Part shown: one piece after another, positions 20,050 to 28,896 of the stretch | Layout of the letters: each line of letters opens with the position of its first letter | Numbering within the stretch: position 1 is the first letter of the stretch | DNA from: Pseudomonadales bacterium | GTDB taxonomy: Bacteria > Pseudomonadota > Gammaproteobacteria > Pseudomonadales > IMCC2047 | Assembly: GCA_024234615.1 (NCBI GenBank) | Contig: JACKNY010000001.1 | Span: 1,640,501 to 1,704,500, forward strand | Length of the DNA stretch: 64,000 bases | Direction: 5' to 3' | Program-made: the position numbers and the translations under genes | The notes under the pieces: model-generated | Told to the model about the DNA's origin: nothing | The model's input: only the letters and a program-made list of their open reading frames with translations | Databases searched by the model: none

Positions 20050-20607
20050 TTATGTCTCTTTCTTTTCCCTGGTCAGGCCCAACCGCTCATCCACCAGAGT
20101 GCGCATCGTGGTCATCCCCATTAACCTTCCCAACCGCAATGCTTCCTGGGTCGCGACACCCTTTACTTCCACCAACCAAACTGTCCACAAACTGGCCGCG
20201 CGGTTAGCTGAACCAGAATGCAGTAAAATCGGTTTCTTAGAATTCTTCAACGCTAGGTTTAGTTGCTTAACCTGCGTGTCGCTAATGGCATTTAGCGATT
20301 TCGGCATAGGCACTTGAAAATACTCCATGCCTAACTCTTTGACCAGAGCGGCCTCATCCCAATCAATTTCATCTTCACTACGCGTTGATATTACCGTACG
20401 ATAACCTTGTCCAGCAAAATGTGCCAGTGCTTCCTGGCTAGGTTGAGAGGCGATCACTAAATCCCCGGCAATCGCGCCTTTATTCAGATTCTCCAGCTGA
20501 TATGGCTTGGGTTCTGGCACCGTATAGCTACAACCTTGAACTAGCAGTAGCATAGCGAAAAAACCTATCAATTTCCTAAACAATTGCGTTCTCCTATCAG
20601 CATCCAT
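20050..20607 (-). CDS. Lipoprotein with DUF442/dual-specificity-phosphatase-like domain lacking the catalytic Cys
   Basis: This 185-residue protein has a hydrophobic N-terminus ending in the lipobox LLVQGC (Cys near residue 26), so it is probably lipid-anchored. The rest matches the small tyrosine-phosphatase-like family related to the beta-lactamase-hydrolase (BLH/DUF442) domain: YRTVISTRSEDEIDW near 70, FQVPMP near 97, and the P-loop region LLHSGSANRAASLW near 127-140. In active relatives this loop reads HC-x4-R; here the Cys position is Ser (TCT codon), while Arg is kept. It is therefore probably a pseudoenzyme or binding protein. It has no operon partner. Confidence 0.75.
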   Translation of the reverse strand: MDADRRTQLFRKLIGFFAMLLLVQGCSYTVPEPKPYQLENLNKGAIAGDLVIASQPSQEALAHFAGQGYRTVISTRSEDEIDWDEAALVKELGMEYFQVPMPKSLNAISDTQVKQLNLALKNSKKPILLHSGSANRAASLWTVWLVEVKGVATQEALRLGRLMGMTTMRTLVDERLGLTREKKET

Positions 20608-20735
20608 AATTGAAATGATATTTGGGGAATTAAAAAAGGCGCCTATAGTAACACGAGCTTAACGCCAGTTTCCCTATTTCATTTGTACGCCTATTTCCTT
20701 ATTATCCGTCGTTTATATCGTACAGATTGAGCCTA

Positions 20736-21410
20736 ATGCATTCTACAAAACTTATCTTTTTTGATCTCGATGGCACCCTGATTGACTCTCTTCCGGATTT
20801 GGCTTGGGCAGTTGATCGCATGATGTTATCGATGAACAAAACACCACCTGGAATACTTAATACAAAATCCTGGGTTGGCAACGGTGCCGCAAAGTTGATC
20901 AAACGCGCACTCACCCATTCCATGGACGCTGAACCTGAGGCGAAAGAGTTTCACCATGCGCAACAGTTATTTAACCGATTCTACAGCGAAACCCTCTCAG
21001 TTCGCAGTCGTCTTTATGAGGGAGTTATGGTGACGCTGGAGCAGCTAAAGCGCCATGCAATAGGATTCGTTTGCATTACTAACAAGCCTAGTGAGTTTAC
21101 CCTCCCACTGTTGCAGCAGCTTTGCCTAACCCCCTTCTTTGATTTGGTCATTTGTGGCGACAGTCTTAACTATAAAAAACCGCATCCAGAACCACTGTTT
21201 TATGCCGCAGAGCAGAGTCAAATCGCCATCAGCGACTGTTTAATGGTAGGTGACTCCAAAAACGATATCGAAGCGGCACGGGCAGCAGGCTGCCCAGTAG
21301 TTGCCGTTTCCTACGGTTATAACCACGGTGAAGATATCCGGCTCGCCAACCCCGATGCCTGCATTGATCACTTTGCCGATTTATTGCCGCTTATAGTCCC
21401 TGCCGCCTAG
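20736..21410 (+). CDS. gph: Phosphoglycolate phosphatase, HAD family
   Basis: A 224-residue HAD hydrolase that removes 2-phosphoglycolate, a by-product of repairing 3'-phosphoglycolate DNA ends. Motif I FFDLDGTLIDSLPDL lies near residue 9, motif II in VCITNKPSEF near 110, the motif III Lys in GDSLNYKKPHPEP near 145, and motif IV VGDSKNDIEAARAAGCP near 170. The alpha-helical cap matches Gph. TTG 20727 is also in frame; ATG 20736 is chosen as the canonical start. Fba follows 61 nt later. Confidence 0.88.
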   Translation: MHSTKLIFFDLDGTLIDSLPDLAWAVDRMMLSMNKTPPGILNTKSWVGNGAAKLIKRALTHSMDAEPEAKEFHHAQQLFNRFYSETLSVRSRLYEGVMVTLEQLKRHAIGFVCITNKPSEFTLPLLQQLCLTPFFDLVICGDSLNYKKPHPEPLFYAAEQSQIAISDCLMVGDSKNDIEAARAAGCPVVAVSYGYNHGEDIRLANPDACIDHFADLLPLIVPAA

Positions 21411-21471
21411 ATGGTATTTTCATTTCCGTGTAAGCTAAGCACTTTTTCGACCTTCTGAAAAAGGATAAAAA

Positions 21472-22509
21472 ATGGCCCTAGTATCACTGAAACAACTCCT
21501 GGACTATGCCGCCGAGCATGATTTCGGCGTTCCCGCATTTAACGTCAATAATCTCGAACAAATGCGCGCCATCATGGAAGCAGCGGATGAGTTGGACGCC
21601 CCGGTAATAGTGCAAGCATCGGCTGGCGCACGTAAATATGCAGGAGCACCCTTTTTGCGTCATTTGATTTTGGCCGCGATTGAGGAATTCCCCCATATTC
21701 CGGTGGTAATGCATCAGGATCATGGCACCAGCCCAGCCATTTGCCAACGTTCGATCCAATTAGGTTTCAGCTCTGTCATGATGGACGGTTCGTTGATGAC
21801 GGATGGAAAAACGCCATCCAGCTACGAATACAATATCGAAACGACTCGTCTTGCGGTTGATATGGCGCATGCCTGCGGGGTTTCCGTGGAAGGTGAGCTG
21901 GGCTGTTTAGGCTCTTTAGAAACCGGTCAAGCAGGCGAAGAAGATGGCGTAGGAGCCGAAGGGACACTCTCCCATGAGCAATTGTTAACCGATCCCAGTG
22001 AAGCCAAAGATTTTGTAACCAAAACTAAAGTTGATGCGCTTGCCATTGCTATCGGCACTTCACACGGTGCTTACAAATTTAGCCGCCCTCCCACTGGCGA
22101 TATTCTGGCGATTGATCGTATCAAGCAAATTCACCAAGCCATTCCTAACACGCATTTGGTCATGCACGGTTCTTCCTCGGTGCCACAGGATTGGTTAGCA
22201 GTCATTAACGAATTCGGCGGCAATATCGGAGAAACCTATGGTGTTCCAGTGGAGGAAATCTGCGAAGGCATTAAGCATGGAGTACGCAAGGTTAATATCG
22301 ATACCGATTTACGACTCGCATCAACCGGTGCTATCCGTCGCTTTATGGCGCAAAACCCAGCAGAATTTGATCCTCGCAAGTATTTAGCGGTGGCTACAAA
22401 AGCGATGAAAGAAATTTGTTTGGCTCGCTACCAATCCTTTGGCTGTGTCGGACATGCCTCAAAAATAAAACCGATTTCGCTTGAAGGTATGGCTGCAAAA
22501 TATGCCTAG
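21472..22509 (+). CDS. fba: Class II fructose-bisphosphate aldolase, Calvin-cycle subtype
   Basis: A 345-residue zinc-dependent aldolase that splits or forms fructose 1,6-bisphosphate (glycolysis/gluconeogenesis). It starts [27 protein letters not shown]. Zinc- and substrate-binding residues are seen in [11 protein letters not shown] near residue 80, [10 protein letters not shown] near 143, and the GTSHGAYKF and [10 protein letters not shown] blocks (about 194 and 226). Length and motifs fit the Calvin-cycle subtype common in proteobacteria. The subtype name does not imply CO2 fixation, and no RuBisCO is present here. An AAAAAGGATAAAA ribosome site supports the start. Confidence 0.93.
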   Translation: MALVSLKQLLDYAAEHDFGVPAFNVNNLEQMRAIMEAADELDAPVIVQASAGARKYAGAPFLRHLILAAIEEFPHIPVVMHQDHGTSPAICQRSIQLGFSSVMMDGSLMTDGKTPSSYEYNIETTRLAVDMAHACGVSVEGELGCLGSLETGQAGEEDGVGAEGTLSHEQLLTDPSEAKDFVTKTKVDALAIAIGTSHGAYKFSRPPTGDILAIDRIKQIHQAIPNTHLVMHGSSSVPQDWLAVINEFGGNIGETYGVPVEEICEGIKHGVRKVNIDTDLRLASTGAIRRFMAQNPAEFDPRKYLAVATKAMKEICLARYQSFGCVGHASKIKPISLEGMAAKYA

Positions 22510-22551
22510 ATTTTTGCTTAGATAATTACTGCGCTGAGCCCAGGCACTATA

Positions 22552-24570
22552 TCAAACTCTTCGCCTGGGCTTAAACCGGTTGACCATCTTCACCAAACGT
22601 TTCTCGTCCTGCTCTGCCCCCGCATAATGGATATCCTGAAATAACTGTGTAATTTCAGCTACCGCTGAGGCTAAATCAGGCCGGGTTTTAGCCACCCGCG
22701 CTGCAAAAACACTCGGCGGCTCATAAGGCTTACGCACCAAGCCCTTTTGGCTAAGCCGACGACAAAAACGTCGGTACGCTTTGCCACTTTGGCTGTTAGA
22801 TTCCGAGCGCGAGGGCATTAGCAAACTAATGGCAATCGCACCGAGCACCAGTCCGCCAAGAATAATGAGCGCCAAAGCGATTCGTATTGGCTTAGCGCTA
22901 CCGAATAGACGCTTAAAAATATCCGCCTGAATTTCATTATCAAACCCTAGCACCCAGCTATACCAGGCATAATCAAGACGATCCAGTTGCAATCTGAGCA
23001 TATTTAACCAGCGGATATTTTGGTAGCGCACAAGTGAAAGGGGCGAATCGCTTAGAAATTCCGTCCGATCAACCATACTGCTGAAACCATTTTCAATGCG
23101 CTCCGGCGCCACCGCAGCGGTGGGGTCAATGCGCCGCCAGCCCTTACCTTCTAACCAAACTTCAGTCCAGGCGTGAGCATCAAACTGATGCACCAACAGG
23201 TAATTTTGTAAGGGGTTTATCTCACCACCCTGATAGCCAACCACGATGCGCGCTGGAATACCCGCTGCTCGCATCATAATTGTGAAACTGCTGGCGAAAT
23301 GTTCGCAAAATCCGCGCTGAGACTCGAACAAAAACTCATCAACAGTATCTTTACCTAACAACGGTGGTTGCACGGTATAGGTGAACTCTCGGTTGAACCA
23401 GTTTAAAACGCGCTGAATGTAAGCTTCAACAGTCCCCGACTCAGCACGCCACCGTTTGGCTAAACGCGCCGATCGAGGATTAAACCCCGTCGGCAGTTGC
23501 GTTTCGTTACGGTAACGCCTACTCGGTAGAGACTGATATTCTGTTTGGTAATCAAGATGGGATGACACACGATAGGCTAACCTATTACTAATTGACATAC
23601 GATTGACGATTCTGAAATCTCTCGTAATGCCGACATTGGCGCTATCAGGTTGTGGCACCATTAGTGCGTAAAGCCAGGTTTGCTGAGTTGGCTCTAATAT
23701 GACTTCATAGGTTATCGCCCTCGCCCGCCTATCGATCAGCTCTTCCCAGGCTAAACTTCTTTCACCAAACCAACGGGTAACCTTACCATCCGGGTAGTAA
23801 TCAAAGGGTTCTGCCTGTGTCCATGAACGTCCGTCAAAACGTGAAAATACCAGACCACGCCAATAGCGCTCGGAAGCTGACGGTATGGCTCCTTTAAAAC
23901 TCACCCTAAAGGCAAGCTCTGCCGATTTCGCCAATTGGCTAAAATCACCGGGTGACATCGAATCACTAACCCCCGTCTTGGCAGCATGCTGCTGTAACGG
24001 CACCGACCACAGCGCACCCAGCCTTGGCATTACGATAAAAAGCAACAGCATCAAGGGGATAGATTGCAACAATAACTTACCAGTTAAGATTAAGCTTCGC
24101 CTAGGATAAAGAAAGCCTTGTGATTGATTTAAACTCATCAGCGCCGTTGTCATTAACACGACAGAAAAGACCATATAAAGCGCAGATGAAATTGTCTGGG
24201 CAAAAAGGAGCTGCGTTGCAGCTATGATATAGGCGAGATAAATAACCAACACAGCATCTCGACGCTGATACATTTCCAATAGCTTCATCGAAAAACCGAT
24301 GATAAGCAGCGCCACCATCGGTTCTAACCCCGCTAATCGACCATAACCGGCCAATAGCCCAACCAAGCTTATACCCGCCAATAAATATTTGATCCAGCGC
24401 CGAGGAAAATTCCAAACCCCTCGATAAACCTGAATCCTCCACAGCAAGCACCACACCGCTGCCAGCACGATCCAGATAGGAAGTCTCATAACATGAGGAG
24501 CAATGACAGCCAAATAGGCTGCCAATAGCCACGCTAAGCTGTTTCTTGGTATTTGATAAATGAGCTGCAC
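22552..24570 (-). CDS. tgpA: TgpA-type transmembrane transglutaminase-like protein
   Basis: This 672-residue protein has a run of hydrophobic helices in the first 190 residues, a large periplasmic part with a transglutaminase-like fold, another helix near 570 and a cytoplasmic tail of DUF4129 type. The Cys-His-Asp triad is clear: RGFCEHFASSF (Cys about 420), DAHAWTEVW (His about 461) and RRIDPTAAV (Asp about 478). Pseudomonas TgpA has this architecture and is essential there, with an unclear substrate. The start is 1 nt after the DUF58 stop, making it the last gene of a MoxR-DUF58-TgpA operon. Confidence 0.9.
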   Translation of the reverse strand: MQLIYQIPRNSLAWLLAAYLAVIAPHVMRLPIWIVLAAVWCLLWRIQVYRGVWNFPRRWIKYLLAGISLVGLLAGYGRLAGLEPMVALLIIGFSMKLLEMYQRRDAVLVIYLAYIIAATQLLFAQTISSALYMVFSVVLMTTALMSLNQSQGFLYPRRSLILTGKLLLQSIPLMLLLFIVMPRLGALWSVPLQQHAAKTGVSDSMSPGDFSQLAKSAELAFRVSFKGAIPSASERYWRGLVFSRFDGRSWTQAEPFDYYPDGKVTRWFGERSLAWEELIDRRARAITYEVILEPTQQTWLYALMVPQPDSANVGITRDFRIVNRMSISNRLAYRVSSHLDYQTEYQSLPSRRYRNETQLPTGFNPRSARLAKRWRAESGTVEAYIQRVLNWFNREFTYTVQPPLLGKDTVDEFLFESQRGFCEHFASSFTIMMRAAGIPARIVVGYQGGEINPLQNYLLVHQFDAHAWTEVWLEGKGWRRIDPTAAVAPERIENGFSSMVDRTEFLSDSPLSLVRYQNIRWLNMLRLQLDRLDYAWYSWVLGFDNEIQADIFKRLFGSAKPIRIALALIILGGLVLGAIAISLLMPSRSESNSQSGKAYRRFCRRLSQKGLVRKPYEPPSVFAARVAKTRPDLASAVAEITQLFQDIHYAGAEQDEKRLVKMVNRFKPRRRV

Positions 24571-24571
24571 G

Positions 24572-25576
24572 TTAGCGCCCTGAGTGATGCTTTGTGCTGT
24601 TCAGATCAAACAGCGCCAGTGCTTTTAGGAGCTTATCCCTATGCTCCATTCCTTGGTTGGGCGCTATTTCCTGGCCGGGTAATCGCAAACCATACTCACT
24701 TTCGGTACGCGCCGCCGCCAGTACCCAATCACAGAGCCGCGACAACCTGGCTTCAGCATTCATGCCCGCTAAATAATCCCAATCCAACCATATTCTGCGA
24801 TCAACCGATGCCGTATATTCCTTGGTATATAAGCCTTGGCCGCGAGCATATTGTTTCCAGGCAACATGACGTAGTGACTCACCGACTTGATATTCTTTTA
24901 ACCCATAAAAATCTTCAGTACCACGACAAGTCATAATGGAGCCTTCTCCCGCTGCGCCCTGCGCCATAGGAATCGGCCCGGCGGTTATCGGTTTGGGGTA
25001 CACCAGCGTGCGCAGATCCAGGTCCAGGCGCGTCCAGGCACGTAATAACCCTAATGGGTAGTAGGTTTGGACTAGTAAACGACCGGGGTTTAACCAGCCC
25101 CGCTGATTGCTGGGCAAATAGAGTTTGATCTTCTTCTGTTCGATATCACTGAGATTCACTATTTGTGGTGGCATCTGTCGCCAACTTAACCATAGATTCT
25201 CGTAAGCTCTACGGTTATGTCGCTTCAGCAAGAGTTCAAACGCTACATTTTCTCCCGCAAAAACCGGCTTGCTGCGCACTGCGCTGATGCTGATACCTGC
25301 CAAATTACTATAGGTATGCAAAATAGATACAACGAACAAACTCGCCAGCAGGAAAGCAAGCCCGAACACCAAGTTGTTTTCATAATTGGTCGCAATCAGC
25401 CAAAGTAGAAAAACAATAAGCAGGAAACTAAAGCCTGCTTTAGATGGAAAAATATAAACATTAGCTCGGTTCAGAAGGATTGATCGTTGTGGTGGCAAAC
25501 GCTGATCTATCCATTGATTAAGACGCCCTGAAACCACCCCTGTTGATGTTTCTGTATCACGAGGAGGTAACGCCAT
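24572..25576 (-). CDS. DUF58 domain-containing protein
   Basis: A 334-residue protein with two hydrophobic segments near residues 45-90 and a cytoplasmic-looking DUF58 domain. The domain is marked by GTEDFYGLKEYQVGES (about 220) followed by HVAWKQYARGQGLYTKEY. DUF58 proteins are almost always encoded with MoxR AAA ATPases and have a von Willebrand A-like fold; their role is probably chaperoned assembly or maturation, but it is unproven. The MoxR gene lies 12 nt upstream and tgpA immediately downstream, so all three probably act together. Confidence 0.88.
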   Translation of the reverse strand: MALPPRDTETSTGVVSGRLNQWIDQRLPPQRSILLNRANVYIFPSKAGFSFLLIVFLLWLIATNYENNLVFGLAFLLASLFVVSILHTYSNLAGISISAVRSKPVFAGENVAFELLLKRHNRRAYENLWLSWRQMPPQIVNLSDIEQKKIKLYLPSNQRGWLNPGRLLVQTYYPLGLLRAWTRLDLDLRTLVYPKPITAGPIPMAQGAAGEGSIMTCRGTEDFYGLKEYQVGESLRHVAWKQYARGQGLYTKEYTASVDRRIWLDWDYLAGMNAEARLSRLCDWVLAAARTESEYGLRLPGQEIAPNQGMEHRDKLLKALALFDLNSTKHHSGR

Positions 25577-25588
25577 AATAGCTCTCGA

Positions 25589-26548
25589 TTAACCGATAAC
25601 ATCAATAGTATTAAGTACGCGTTCAACCAGCGCGTAACCACTGGAATCATCAAAATCTGCAATCTCACGTAATCTGTGCCCAAGCACCGAGGGCATGACC
25701 GCCTGCACATCTTCAGGCAAAACATGGGCTCGGCCATGGATAAACGCCCAGGTTTTTGCACAACGAAGCAACGCCAGACCGCCACGGGGAGAAACTCCAT
25801 AACTGAATTCAGGGTTGGTGCGCGTAAATTGCACGATGCGCTGGACATAGTCGAGTATCGCACCCGCCGTCATTACTTTTTCTGCTGATGACTGAATTTG
25901 ATGTAACTGCTCTGACGACACTGCTGAACCCAGCTCTTTCAATAGTTCCCTCGGCGACACGCCAGTATAAAGCTCTCGTTCTGCGCTCGGATCCGGATAA
26001 CCTAACTCGATGCGCATTAAAAAACGGTCGAGTTGCGATTCAGGCAATGGAAAAGTACCGGTCTGAGTGACTGGGTTTTGGGTAGCAATCACAAAGAAAG
26101 GGACAGGTAAAGCGCGTGTTTCACCCTCTGCCGTAACTTGCTGTTCTTCCATCGCCTCCAGTAACGCACTTTGCGTTTTCGGTGTAGTACGATTAATTTC
26201 ATCCGCTAACACCAACTGGCTAAAAATTGGCCCTGGATGAAAGCTAAAAGCAGCAGTGTTTTTATCGAAAACAGAAACCCCAATAATATCTGCAGGTAAA
26301 AGATCGCTGGTGAACTGGATTCGGCTATAACTTAAACCCAAGGTTTTCGCGATGGCATGTGCCAGAGTCGTTTTCCCCATACCTGGGAGGTCTTGGATTA
26401 GCAGATGACCACGACTAAACAGACAGGTTAACGCCAGTTTAATCTGATGTTCTTTGCCCAATAATATCGAGCCGATCTGGCTAATAATGCCATTAATTAC
26501 TTTTTGCATGTCAAAACTATAGATCGTAATGTCAGCGGATGCCAGCAT
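25589..26548 (-). CDS. MoxR family AAA+ ATPase
   Basis: A 319-residue cytosolic AAA+ ATPase. The P-loop is IQDLPGMGKTTLAHA near residue 53, Walker B is VLADEINRTTPKTQSALLEAMEEQQ near 112, sensor 1 is FVIATQNPVTQTGTF near 152, and the sensor-2 arginine lies in YGVSPRGGLALL near 260. It is the promoter-proximal gene of the MoxR-DUF58-TgpA operon. MoxR proteins act as chaperones for partner proteins. ATG 26548 follows AAGGAT; an alternative ATG at 26509 would remove 13 residues. Confidence 0.9.
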   Translation of the reverse strand: MLASADITIYSFDMQKVINGIISQIGSILLGKEHQIKLALTCLFSRGHLLIQDLPGMGKTTLAHAIAKTLGLSYSRIQFTSDLLPADIIGVSVFDKNTAAFSFHPGPIFSQLVLADEINRTTPKTQSALLEAMEEQQVTAEGETRALPVPFFVIATQNPVTQTGTFPLPESQLDRFLMRIELGYPDPSAERELYTGVSPRELLKELGSAVSSEQLHQIQSSAEKVMTAGAILDYVQRIVQFTRTNPEFSYGVSPRGGLALLRCAKTWAFIHGRAHVLPEDVQAVMPSVLGHRLREIADFDDSSGYALVERVLNTIDVIG

Positions 26549-26700
26549 GATCCTTGATTGGGCTTCAAGTTCAACCCGGTATTTCTCTGTGCAGCGAGAA
26601 AAATTTAAATTGAGTAAACTAGCAGGCCATCGATGGCGTTAATAACGTTACTATCCAAGCTACACTTTCAAGCCACACTGCAACTTGCGGAAAACAATTT

Positions 26701-27606
26701 ATGTCTTTGATCAACCTCAGTTTTGAAGAAATGCAGCTATTTATCTGCGTCGTGAATTCAGGCAGCATCACTAGTGCCGCCAATCATCTGGAAATGCCTA
26801 AGTCGACACTGAGCCGCCGTCTAAGGCATTTAGAAGAATGTCTCGGCGCCAGGCTGTTGGAGCGAACTACAAGGCGTATTCAGCTCACTGAAACAGGCTC
26901 AGAATTTTACGAGCGCTGCGAACAGATACTAGAGCAAGTAGAAGCCGCCAGAATGGACGTCATTGCCAAACAAGATGCTCCCGTAGGCAAACTGAGTATT
27001 TATGCGCCGAGCGAATTTTCACAATACAAACTACAGGGGTTTGCCGGTGAATTTGCTCAAGCTTATCCAGGGTTAAGGATAGAATTTGTCTCTGGCGCTG
27101 GTAAGCCGCACATGCTGGAAGATAATATCGATGTCATGATTCATATTGATGAGCCACAGGATTCTTCTTTTATCGCCAGAAAAATTGCCGTTGCAACCAC
27201 CAACTATTACGCCAGTCCAAGCTACCTGGCGAAACACGGCAAACCTCAGACACCAGAAGACCTGCATCAGCACGCTTGCATTGTCGAACTCACCCATGAG
27301 CGACTGCCTCGTCCCTGGCTCTTTCAAGACAAAACTTCGCTGGCGAAAGTCCGCGTTAAAGCGAGATATGCCTGCGACTCGGTACAGCTCTGCAGAACAC
27401 TCGCGGAGCAGGGTTTAGGTGTCACAATGATTCCAGATTTTATTTGTGAAGAAAGCCTGACTCAGGGCAAGCTGGTTAAACTCTTTCGTGGTCAGTATGA
27501 GGTCGCGCACAATCTCTACGCTATCTACCCCTCACGCCGTTTTGTGCCGGTAAAAGTGCGTGTGTTTTTGAATTTCTTGGATGGTTATTTACCGTCCAAA
27601 ATTTAG
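26701..27606 (+). CDS. LysR family transcriptional regulator
   Basis: A 301-residue LysR regulator. The winged helix-turn-helix occupies roughly residues 5-65 (FEEMQLFICVVNSGSITSAA, then RRLRHLEECLGARLLERTTR). The remainder is the periplasmic-binding-protein-like effector domain of the CrgA/DmlR-like group, with GKLSIYAPSEFS near 97 and TLAEQGLGVTMIPDF near 230. It faces away from the MoxR operon across about 150 nt. No obvious target gene sits next to it, so its effector is unknown. Confidence 0.88.
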   Translation: MSLINLSFEEMQLFICVVNSGSITSAANHLEMPKSTLSRRLRHLEECLGARLLERTTRRIQLTETGSEFYERCEQILEQVEAARMDVIAKQDAPVGKLSIYAPSEFSQYKLQGFAGEFAQAYPGLRIEFVSGAGKPHMLEDNIDVMIHIDEPQDSSFIARKIAVATTNYYASPSYLAKHGKPQTPEDLHQHACIVELTHERLPRPWLFQDKTSLAKVRVKARYACDSVQLCRTLAEQGLGVTMIPDFICEESLTQGKLVKLFRGQYEVAHNLYAIYPSRRFVPVKVRVFLNFLDGYLPSKI

Positions 27607-27773
27607 CCAATCACACCAGTAACGCTGGCACGAAAAGATAAATAAATCAGTATCCTTTTTTTGAGTCCGCGAATTTAAATAGCAGCGACCGCAGAATAAC
27701 GAAAAACATAGATAGCTAATAGCCAAAGAATAATTCGAAGCATTTTGTCATGCTGCTAGGAGAGGAAACACAT

Positions 27774-28247
27774 TTATTTTTCTAACAGCTTAGGCCAATT
27801 ACGATTAGCCTCAAGGATAAAGGCGTCCCGGTCTGCCAACCATCTAACATTCACTTTCTTATTGTAATTAAGGTAAAGCCTACCTTCATGTACGGTAAAT
27901 TGGCTTGGGTCTATATCTGCCGTCGAATCCTTCGCAACGGCGTAGGCGCAATAGCCGCCATATTGTGGCTCATATTGTTCTGGATGCGTTTTAAATAGGC
28001 TAAGGTTATGTTCGCTACTAAAGCGCCACGTTGCGTTTTTCCATTTGTACTCGAACTTTTTATCACCCTCAACCGGCCTGTTCTCGGTAAAATAAGCTAC
28101 CGGGTCGTAACCCTTAATCGCCAGATTACCGAAGTAAGTGGTATTGATTTCATCCACTGCATAGGCTGATGTGCTGCTAAACAGCGCCAGCATGAAACCC
28201 ATGACTTTCATCCAAGAGTTTGTATCTGCGTAGCCGAAGAGTTTCAT
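27774..28247 (-). CDS. Exported YHS domain-containing protein
   Basis: A 157-residue protein with an N-terminal signal sequence (MKLFGYADTN, hydrophobic VMGFMLALFSS, SAYA cleavage site) and a YHS-like domain: AIKGYDPVAYFTENRPVEG, then YKWKNATWRFSS and PEQYEPQYGGYCAYAV. YHS domains are small, often metal- or redox-linked modules; this periplasmic single-domain form has no firm function. The frame extends upstream to 28271, but ATG 28247 has an AAAAAGGAG ribosome site and begins the signal peptide. It looks monocistronic, and the 118 nt behind it hold nothing recognisable. Confidence 0.8.
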   Translation of the reverse strand: MKLFGYADTNSWMKVMGFMLALFSSTSAYAVDEINTTYFGNLAIKGYDPVAYFTENRPVEGDKKFEYKWKNATWRFSSEHNLSLFKTHPEQYEPQYGGYCAYAVAKDSTADIDPSQFTVHEGRLYLNYNKKVNVRWLADRDAFILEANRNWPKLLEK

Positions 28248-28389
28248 TTTGACTCCTTTTTGCAAAATCACTGCCTATCAAAAGCTATCAACGATAGAAA
28301 GACGACAATTTTCTCAAAAAGTTACAAAAATTTTCATTTTTTGGCATCGCTAAGCTAATCATTCCTCTGAATAACAGCTATGGACATCT

Positions 28390-28896
28390 TTAAAGGCTGA
28401 GCACAACTCGGGCATTGACAGTACCGGGTACGTCACGTCGATCGAGGTTGGCCTGAACGACCCTCACACCCTGTTTCTGCTTTAAGTCGCCCAACCACAG
28501 CAGCAACTGATTAAAGGAAATTTTCTCAAGCCAGATGCGTAGCTCTTTATCGCCATTAGGCTCAAAGCGTTTAAAAGTGATTTGATATTTCTTGGCACCA
28601 TTGGATGCTAGCGTGAGCAAAGATTCCTCGCTAATTTTATTTTGATATCCCTCCCCGACCATTGGCAAAGAGGTTACCTGAGCAGCATTTGCCTCTACCC
28701 AAGCCAGCAACTCAACTTGAGATCGATGATACTCGCTCGCCCGATCAGCATAGCGCTGCGCAGGCACCATCGCAGCAAAAACTATTAATAATGCACCCAA
28801 CAGTATCGCCAATAGCGTTAATAACAAACGCTCCTGTGAAGATAGTGCTTGCCAGTAACTAAGCCAACTAGCCGGAATTTTATCCCTGATCATCAT
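28390..28896 (-). CDS. gspM: Type II secretion system protein GspM
   Basis: This 168-residue inner-membrane protein has one N-terminal transmembrane helix (LLLTLLAILLGALLIVFAAM, residues about 27-46) after a short cytoplasmic segment containing WQALSSQERLL. The periplasmic part is a ferredoxin-like domain in which WLGDLKQKQGVRVVQANLDRR is typical. GspM binds GspL in the assembly platform. It overlaps gspL by 4 nt and is the last gene of the gsp operon; no gspN or gspO follows. Confidence 0.9.
   Translation of the reverse strand: MMIRDKIPASWLSYWQALSSQERLLLTLLAILLGALLIVFAAMVPAQRYADRASEYHRSQVELLAWVEANAAQVTSLPMVGEGYQNKISEESLLTLASNGAKKYQITFKRFEPNGDKELRIWLEKISFNQLLLWLGDLKQKQGVRVVQANLDRRDVPGTVNARVVLSL

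Noticed and set aside
22537..22571. AGCCCAGGC / GCCTGGGCT inverted repeat between fba and tgpA as a terminator
   Set aside because: The loop is 17 nt, there is no T-run on either side, and one arm lies inside the tgpA coding end. It may still form a weak hairpin.
26340..26400. Asp instead of the first Gly in the MoxR P-loop
   Set aside because: DLPGxGKT is the usual form in this MoxR subgroup, so it is not a defect.
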